A stretch of DNA of 41,829 bases from IMG/VR virus record IMGVR_UViG_3300049489_000109, positions 1-41,829 of that record. One strand, 5' to 3'. The notes beneath the pieces are model-generated. The model saw only the letters and a list, made by a program, of their open reading frames with translations, had not been told where the DNA came from and searched no databases. Shown here one piece after another: positions 37,893-41,829 of the stretch. Within the stretch, counting starts at the first letter, position 1. Each line of letters starts with the position of its first letter. The translations under genes were made by a program, and so were the position numbers. The stretch comes from a virus.

Positions 37893-38201
37893 ATGGGTGG
37901 ATGGGGATTAAATAACGGATACTCTTACATGGCTCTAGGGGCTAAAGGACTTGAGGAGTATTCTAGGTCATATAATAACAAGTCAGACGCTGAAAATTGG
38001 TACAATGAAAACGGTAAGTGGCTTGAAAAAGAACTGGACAGGAGTCTTATCCTTTGTCACAAACAAATACCCCTTAACCCGAAGTACAGGGACTTAAATG
38101 TAACCAAAGAAGATAAGGTCGGTGATGTTAGAAGTAAGTCAACTGAAAGCGATGTAAAACTATTCTTTGCCTCCTTAAGGAAGAATAAGAAAAGAGAATG
38201 A
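37893..38201 (+). CDS. 102-residue hypothetical protein
   Basis: A soluble protein with a Gly/Tyr-rich start (GGWGLNNGYSYMALGAKGLEEYSR), a helix (ENWYNENGKWLEKELDRSLIL) and a basic end. Directly before the terminase genes. It may be involved in packaging, but nothing shows this. Confidence 0.55.
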   Translation: MGGWGLNNGYSYMALGAKGLEEYSRSYNNKSDAENWYNENGKWLEKELDRSLILCHKQIPLNPKYRDLNVTKEDKVGDVRSKSTESDVKLFFASLRKNKKRE

Positions 38202-38341
38202 AGGAAGAGCAAGTAAAAGAATTAATAGAGGTACTAAAAGACTATTCTAGAATGCTTTTATACTCAAAAAAACCATTGATATATAAAAAGAAAGTCGAGA
38301 AGATAATTAGGGAATTAAGAAAAATACAGGATGGAAAGTAA
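38198..38341 (+). CDS. 47-residue basic protein upstream of terminase
   Basis: Helical, Lys-rich (EEQVKELIEVLKDYSRMLLYSKKP; KKKVEKIIRELRKI). It overlaps the previous stop (ATGA) and the terminase small subunit by 11 nt, so probably translated. Confidence 0.5.
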   Translation: MKEEQVKELIEVLKDYSRMLLYSKKPLIYKKKVEKIIRELRKIQDGK

Positions 38342-38840
38342 CGAAGATAAAAAACCTCAAGAAGGTAGAGACGAGAAGGGAAGGTTTAGTTATGGTAATT
38401 TATTTTCACTAAACAATAATGGTGGCGCACCTCCTTTTTATGAGGATTACGAGGTAATGAAAAATAAGATTGCTGAATATCTAGATTGGGAGGATAAATG
38501 GAAAGCCCCAAGCGCAAAGGGTGAGGGAAAAGGAATTTATACAATAGAGGGTTGCGCCCTGTATTTAGGTTTCGCTTCAGTGCAAAGTATTTATGATTAC
38601 GAAAAAAGAAGTCCCGAGTTTTCTTATATTCTAAATAGATTTAGATTATTCATGACTCATTGGAATGCTCAGAAGCTATATTGGGGAGGTACATTTACAG
38701 GTGCGCAGTTCTGGCTTAAGAATCATGGAGGCTATCGAGATGTTACTGATGTTAATAATAATCAAACGATTACAACTATTAACGCTCAGGTAATAACTGA
38801 TAAAGACACCCCTTCATTTGGAACAGAAGATAGAGAATAG
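38331..38840 (+). CDS. Terminase small subunit
   Basis: 169 residues: a GRDEKGRF-like N-terminus, IAEYLDWEDKW, then a DNA-binding helix region (GCALYLGFASVQSIYDYEKRSPEFSYILNRFRLFM, residues ~75-110) and a GAQFWLKNHGGYRD stretch typical of TerS. TerS binds the packaging site and recruits TerL, whose gene overlaps it by 23 nt. Confidence 0.8.
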   Translation: MESNEDKKPQEGRDEKGRFSYGNLFSLNNNGGAPPFYEDYEVMKNKIAEYLDWEDKWKAPSAKGEGKGIYTIEGCALYLGFASVQSIYDYEKRSPEFSYILNRFRLFMTHWNAQKLYWGGTFTGAQFWLKNHGGYRDVTDVNNNQTITTINAQVITDKDTPSFGTEDRE

Positions 38841-40011
38841 TTTTAAAGTTTCACCGTTATACCTTGAAAACCTAAACGCTACTGAGGATATAATAGTTAA
38901 TCAAGGAGGTACTGCTTCTGGTAAGACTTATTCTTTAATGCAGGTTCTATTCAGTAAGGCAATATCAGAGCCTAATAGAGTTATAACAGTTGTTGGTCAA
39001 GATATTCCTAATCTTAAAAGGGGTGCGTTAAGAGATAGTCAAAATATAATGACTAACTCACCAGACTTGAATAGTTGTTTTAAAAGCTATAACGCTTCTG
39101 ACCGAATCTATTATGCTAAAAGTGGGTCTATTATTGAATACACTAGTTATCAGAATGCTCAAGATGCTCACTCGGGAAAGAGGGATTATCTATTTATAAA
39201 CGAAGCTCCAGGTATTAGTTGGGAAATTGCAGAACAATTAATCGATAGAACAAAGATAAGAACGTTTATCGATTACAACCCTCATTCAGAGTTCTGGTCA
39301 CATGAAAAGTTACTTAAAACCAAAGTGTATGGCTCTAAGAGGGTGCGAATGATTAGGTCATGGCACGTTCATAATCCTTTCTTAACACAGGCACAACACG
39401 ACCATATTGAACAGAAAGCATTAGAAGACCCTGAATGGGGCAAGGTCTATGCTAGGGGAATGACTGGTAAGATCGAGGGTATTATCTTTAGTTATTCTTT
39501 ATGTGATGTAATTCCAGAGGGGGCTACGTTAATAGCTTTAGGAATGGACTTTGGGTTTACTAATGACCCAACAGCGGTAACTAAGGTTTACTTAAGTGGG
39601 GGTGAGTTATATTTAGATGAATTAATTTATCAAACAGGGTTAACGAATCAAGATATATCTACTAAGTTAATTGAATTAGGGATAAGTAAGGAGATTGAGA
39701 TTATAGCTGACTCAGCAGAGCCTAAGTCAATAGAGGAGCTTTATAGAATGGGATGGAATATTCACCCCGCTGAAAAGGGAGGGGACTCAATTAAGAACGG
39801 TATTGATATTTTAAAGAGGTACAAGATAAATATTACAAGGGACTCGTCTAGTGTTCGTAAAGAATTTGACAGATATAAATGGGCTATTGATAAGAATGGT
39901 AATAGTTTAAATAAACCAATTGACTTTTTTAATCATGCAATGGATGGAATTAGATACGTAGCTTTAAACAAGTTAAGCGAGTCTTCTAAGGGGTGGTACA
40001 TGGTATCTTAA
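38818..40011 (+). CDS. terL: Terminase large subunit
   Basis: 397 residues. ATPase: Walker A GGTASGKT (30-37), Walker B YLFINEAPG (124-132) and the coupling motif IRTFIDYNPHSEFW. Nuclease: GMDFGFTNDPTAV near residue 240, ADSAEPKSIEELYRMG near 300 and a late ..FFNHAMDGIRY Asp. It packages phage DNA into proheads and cuts it. The only suitable start is TTG at 38818, overlapping TerS, an unusual but plausible coupled start. Confidence 0.9.
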   Translation: MEQKIENSFKVSPLYLENLNATEDIIVNQGGTASGKTYSLMQVLFSKAISEPNRVITVVGQDIPNLKRGALRDSQNIMTNSPDLNSCFKSYNASDRIYYAKSGSIIEYTSYQNAQDAHSGKRDYLFINEAPGISWEIAEQLIDRTKIRTFIDYNPHSEFWSHEKLLKTKVYGSKRVRMIRSWHVHNPFLTQAQHDHIEQKALEDPEWGKVYARGMTGKIEGIIFSYSLCDVIPEGATLIALGMDFGFTNDPTAVTKVYLSGGELYLDELIYQTGLTNQDISTKLIELGISKEIEIIADSAEPKSIEELYRMGWNIHPAEKGGDSIKNGIDILKRYKINITRDSSSVRKEFDRYKWAIDKNGNSLNKPIDFFNHAMDGIRYVALNKLSESSKGWYMVS

Positions 40012-40059
40012 TTCTGTATAAATTATTTGCAAGTATCGACCTAAAATACCGACTTGTGG

Positions 40060-40065
40060 TACTTT
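40060..40065 (+). promoter_or_regulatory. Putative late promoter element before the tail-chaperone gene
   Basis: TACTTT at 40060-40065 sits 5 nt before ATG 40071, and TACC-N7-GGTA (40047-40061) repeats the layout at 4477-4490. TTATTTGC lies at 40023-40030, but its distance to TACTTT (29 nt) is longer than in the other copies, so the upstream half is uncertain. Confidence 0.4.
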
Positions 40066-40070
40066 AGTGT

Positions 40071-40706
40071 ATGAAAGTACCTAAAGGATGGAGTGAGGTA
40101 AACCTATCTCAATTTGCACATATTTACGATATTCTTATTGACTCTAACATAGATGAGATTGACAAGAGTATTCGTATCACTTCTGTGTTAAGTGGAATAA
40201 CGGTAAATGATTTAGAGGATTTGCCGATAAAGGAACTCAAGGCAAAGATCGAACAGTTCAAGTGGGCTTATTCTCATAACTTCAAAGCAAAGCCTATTGA
40301 TACTGTAAAGTACAATGGTTATAAATTAAAATTTGTAAAGGATATTTACAACGAGAAAGAGTTTAAGAGTGGCGCTTATATTGACATTATGACGCTAACC
40401 GAAAGACCAGATCAAATACATTACAACATCAATCAGATTCTTAATTGTTTGTGTACCGTTTACAAAAGAACATGGTATGGTGTATATCGAAAGGTTGATT
40501 TAAGCAATGGTGAACAAGCTAAGTTAATAAGTGAGGCTGTAAGCATTGATCTAGCGTATTCGTATGCTGTTTTTTTTTGCAATTATGCGGAGAACTTAAC
40601 AGAAAATATAAAAGACTATTTGATATTAAAGAGCAAGAAGGAGCTGAAGAAGGCGCAGAACCTGTTAAAAAAGGATTTGAAAAACATTGGGGTTGGATTG
40701 CGGTAA
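40071..40706 (+). CDS. Tail-assembly chaperone, unshifted product
   Basis: 211 residues: GWSEVNLSQFAHIYDILIDSNIDEIDKSIRITSVLSGI near the N-terminus matches Bacteroidota phage proteins of this slot, followed by a Lys-rich end (KSKKELKKAQNLLKKDLKN). The nine-T run at 40570-40578 lies near codon 168. A -1 slip there opens the frame of 40577-40858, giving a longer product of ~262 residues. Siphophage chaperones (gpG/gpGT of lambda) use exactly such slips. No -33/-7 pair is seen; an element of the late type precedes it. Confidence 0.7.
   Translation: MKVPKGWSEVNLSQFAHIYDILIDSNIDEIDKSIRITSVLSGITVNDLEDLPIKELKAKIEQFKWAYSHNFKAKPIDTVKYNGYKLKFVKDIYNEKEFKSGAYIDIMTLTERPDQIHYNINQILNCLCTVYKRTWYGVYRKVDLSNGEQAKLISEAVSIDLAYSYAVFFCNYAENLTENIKDYLILKSKKELKKAQNLLKKDLKNIGVGLR
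40570..40578 (+). promoter_or_regulatory. Slippery T9 run, candidate -1 frameshift site
   Basis: In-frame reading is GTT TTT TTT TGC, so T TTT TTT is available for tandem -1 slippage. It lies at the start of the overlap between the two chaperone frames. A sequencing error in the homopolymer would look the same. Confidence 0.5.
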
Positions 40707-40858
40707 TTGATTCCTTATCAAATGGGGATAGAACGAAGTGGGACTTCTTTACTGAGATGGGAGTGGTTGAGTTCTTAAATACATTGGCTTATTTTAAAGA
40801 TAAGCAACAAGAGCTTGAGAATATACGTTGGAAGAACGCTCAAAGAATGAGGGGATAA
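40577..40858 (+). CDS. Frameshift extension of the tail-assembly chaperone
   Basis: 93 residues in the -1 frame, with the conserved-looking block HWGWIAVIDSLSNGDRTKWDFFTEMGVVEFLNTLAYFKDKQ, which in related phages is the C-terminal part of one long protein. Independent start codons are poor (TTG within the T run). I interpret it as the T-part of a G-T fusion, not a separate gene. Confidence 0.6.
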   Translation: MQLCGELNRKYKRLFDIKEQEGAEEGAEPVKKGFEKHWGWIAVIDSLSNGDRTKWDFFTEMGVVEFLNTLAYFKDKQQELENIRWKNAQRMRG

Positions 40859-40859
40859 T

Positions 40860-41432
40860 ATGGCTACATTAAATTCAAAGAAGAAATTAAAGTCTGGTAA
40901 GTCCTTTAGTTGGGGTCAGGATAGGTCTAACTTCACCTTTATGAGTGACACGAAAGGAACGGAGAAGATTATCTACGATTTAATAAAGAAGTATTACTAT
41001 TCGCCCGATGGGTCTAGTTTAGCACAGAAAGCCCTTTACGACAAAGATGTGATTGCTAGTGGTAACTTAGCTTATCAAGGATTACTACCAGAGCTTAAAA
41101 GAACTGGAAATGGGTTTGAGATAAAGTTTCACTTAGAAAGAGATTCTCCTTATTGGAAGGTAATCGAGAAGGGTGCAAAGCCTGGTGAGTTAAGCCCTAC
41201 TTATGAGGATATTAAAATATGGATAGCCAACAAACCAAGCGTTCAGAATACCATAGCTAAATCAGAAAGGAATACCTTTGCTTACTTTGTAGCCCAAAAG
41301 ATAAATAGAGTTGGTATTAAGCCTAAGGTTAATTTCTTCTCAAAACAACACGATCCATTCTTAGCTGAATTAAAATCTTTACTACCTAAGAAGATGGCTG
41401 AGGACATTAAGCTCGAGATACTAGGTAAATAG
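40860..41432 (+). CDS. Putative neck or tail-completion protein (gp10-like)
   Basis: 190 residues: KEGK-basic start, FMSDTKGTEKIIYDLIKKYYYSPDGSSLAQKALYDKDVIASGNL, then a YWKVIEKGAKPGELSPTYEDIKIWIANKPSV segment close to HK97 gp10-like neck proteins. It starts 1 nt after the chaperone stop and probably helps join head and tail. Confidence 0.5.
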   Translation: MATLNSKKKLKSGKSFSWGQDRSNFTFMSDTKGTEKIIYDLIKKYYYSPDGSSLAQKALYDKDVIASGNLAYQGLLPELKRTGNGFEIKFHLERDSPYWKVIEKGAKPGELSPTYEDIKIWIANKPSVQNTIAKSERNTFAYFVAQKINRVGIKPKVNFFSKQHDPFLAELKSLLPKKMAEDIKLEILGK

Positions 41433-41435
41433 GCG

Positions 41436-41467
41436 TTTGTTTATTTCATTACTAAGTTGTATATTTG
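41436..41467 (+). promoter_or_regulatory. Promoter of the last small genes
   Basis: TTTG at 41436-41439 and TATATTTG at 41460-41467 are 20 nt apart, an ideal host-type promoter. The gene at 41486 follows. Confidence 0.75.
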
Positions 41468-41485
41468 ACTAAAATTTATTAAGTA

Positions 41486-41695
41486 ATGGCAAAAACATTT
41501 GGACAGATGCGAATGATTGGTAAGTCTAAGTATAAGCACGTATCGATTTATAAAGCATACACTGGCGAGGTTATTTATGTAGTAAGGGGTAATAAGGCTA
41601 ATCAGTACAATACTGAAAGGGAGGCTGGTATTCAGGTTGATTTATCTTTAATTAAACAAGGCAAAGAGCCTGTTAATATACTTAAGAGAAAGTAA
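41486..41695 (+). CDS. 69-residue basic protein, AP2/integrase-DNA-binding-like
   Basis: Three-strand plus helix pattern (SKYKHVSIYKAYTGEVIYVVRGNKANQYNTEREAGIQVDLSLIKQGKEPVNIL) resembling AP2-type DNA-binding domains found in phage and endonucleases. It has a strong promoter of its own. Function unknown. Confidence 0.6.
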   Translation: MAKTFGQMRMIGKSKYKHVSIYKAYTGEVIYVVRGNKANQYNTEREAGIQVDLSLIKQGKEPVNILKRK

Positions 41696-41697
41696 AA

Positions 41698-41829
41698 ATG
41701 ATATACATTAATCCAGACCCAGACTCTACATTTAGCGATATAATAATTACATCTATAACTACAATAGCGTTGTATTTTATTTCATTTATTTCGTCATGGT
41801 GTTTAGTTTCTTTTTTTATTTTAAATGTA
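41698..41829 (+). CDS. Small membrane protein, cut by the window end
   Basis: The first 44 codons, open to the window end, with a hydrophobic helix (IIITSITTIALYFISFISSWCLVSFFIL). If the window is a circular genome, reading on from base 1 gives 13 more codons and a stop at 40-42. Partial. Confidence 0.45.
   Translation, partial: MIYINPDPDSTFSDIIITSITTIALYFISFISSWCLVSFFILNV

Overview
The window looks like an AT-rich genome, or most of one, of a tailed (siphovirus-like) phage infecting a member of the Bacteroidota. It has the -33 TTG / -7 TAnnTTTG promoter form of that phylum, tightly packed genes with ATGA/TAATG overlaps, and a full set of phage modules: prohead protease, scaffold, major capsid protein, portal, lysis genes, primase-helicase, Rad52-type annealing protein, SSB, sigma-like factor, glycosyltransferases and terminase. 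A XerC/D-like tyrosine recombinase suggests a temperate or element-carrying lifestyle.

Layout. 1-235 is non-coding with two strong hairpins. 236-3324 is head morphogenesis: XkdF-like protease, scaffold candidate, capsid protein, small virion protein. 3341-4412 is a reverse-strand insertion: a 209-codon gene of unknown function followed by a structured RNA (3421-3742) holding two tRNA halves in permuted order, closed by a bidirectional terminator. 4500-9471 continues the virion genes (portal fusion, connector, tail or fibre proteins). 9476-11125 is the lysis cassette. 11149-12717 is a leftward operon (small ORF, YopX-like, XRE-type HTH, repeat protein), divergent from early genes at 12878-13640.

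13633-22171 is an integron-like gene-cassette array. Eleven attC-like palindromes separate eleven cassettes. In every cassette the 5' TTRRRY-type box is the reverse complement of the RYYYAA-type box at its own 3' end, as integron chemistry predicts. Cargo includes a helicase-methyltransferase fusion, a DUF7352-like protein, an ASCH protein, a coiled-coil protein, a YopX-like protein, several unknowns and one gene-less mini-cassette. Several cassettes appear to draw translation starts from an ATG in a conserved ACAAATG motif in the preceding attC loop. The array abuts a tyrosine recombinase gene (22222-23055).

23108-29295 is replication and recombination (DUF1376-like, primase-helicase, NinG-like, HNH, Rad52-like, SSB-like, many small unknowns), ended by a terminator. 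29419-37293 starts with a sigma-like gene and carries a long glycosyltransferase-rich cluster interrupted by a GIY-YIG endonuclease. 38331-40011 encodes the terminase. 40071-40858 is a tail-assembly chaperone pair joined by a nine-T slippery run. A gp10-like protein and a truncated membrane ORF end the window. No tape-measure gene is present.

Regulation suggested by sequence: (i) host-like -7 promoters for early genes, several with copies of the palindrome TGTATAATTAATTATACA; (ii) a different recurring element, TTGCACA-N15/16-TACTTA, upstream of virion genes, placing the start codon 5 nt after TACTTA in three cases and so implying leaderless late mRNAs, possibly read by the phage sigma-like protein. 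The two observations most worth following are the permuted tRNA-like RNA and the phage-borne integron-like array.
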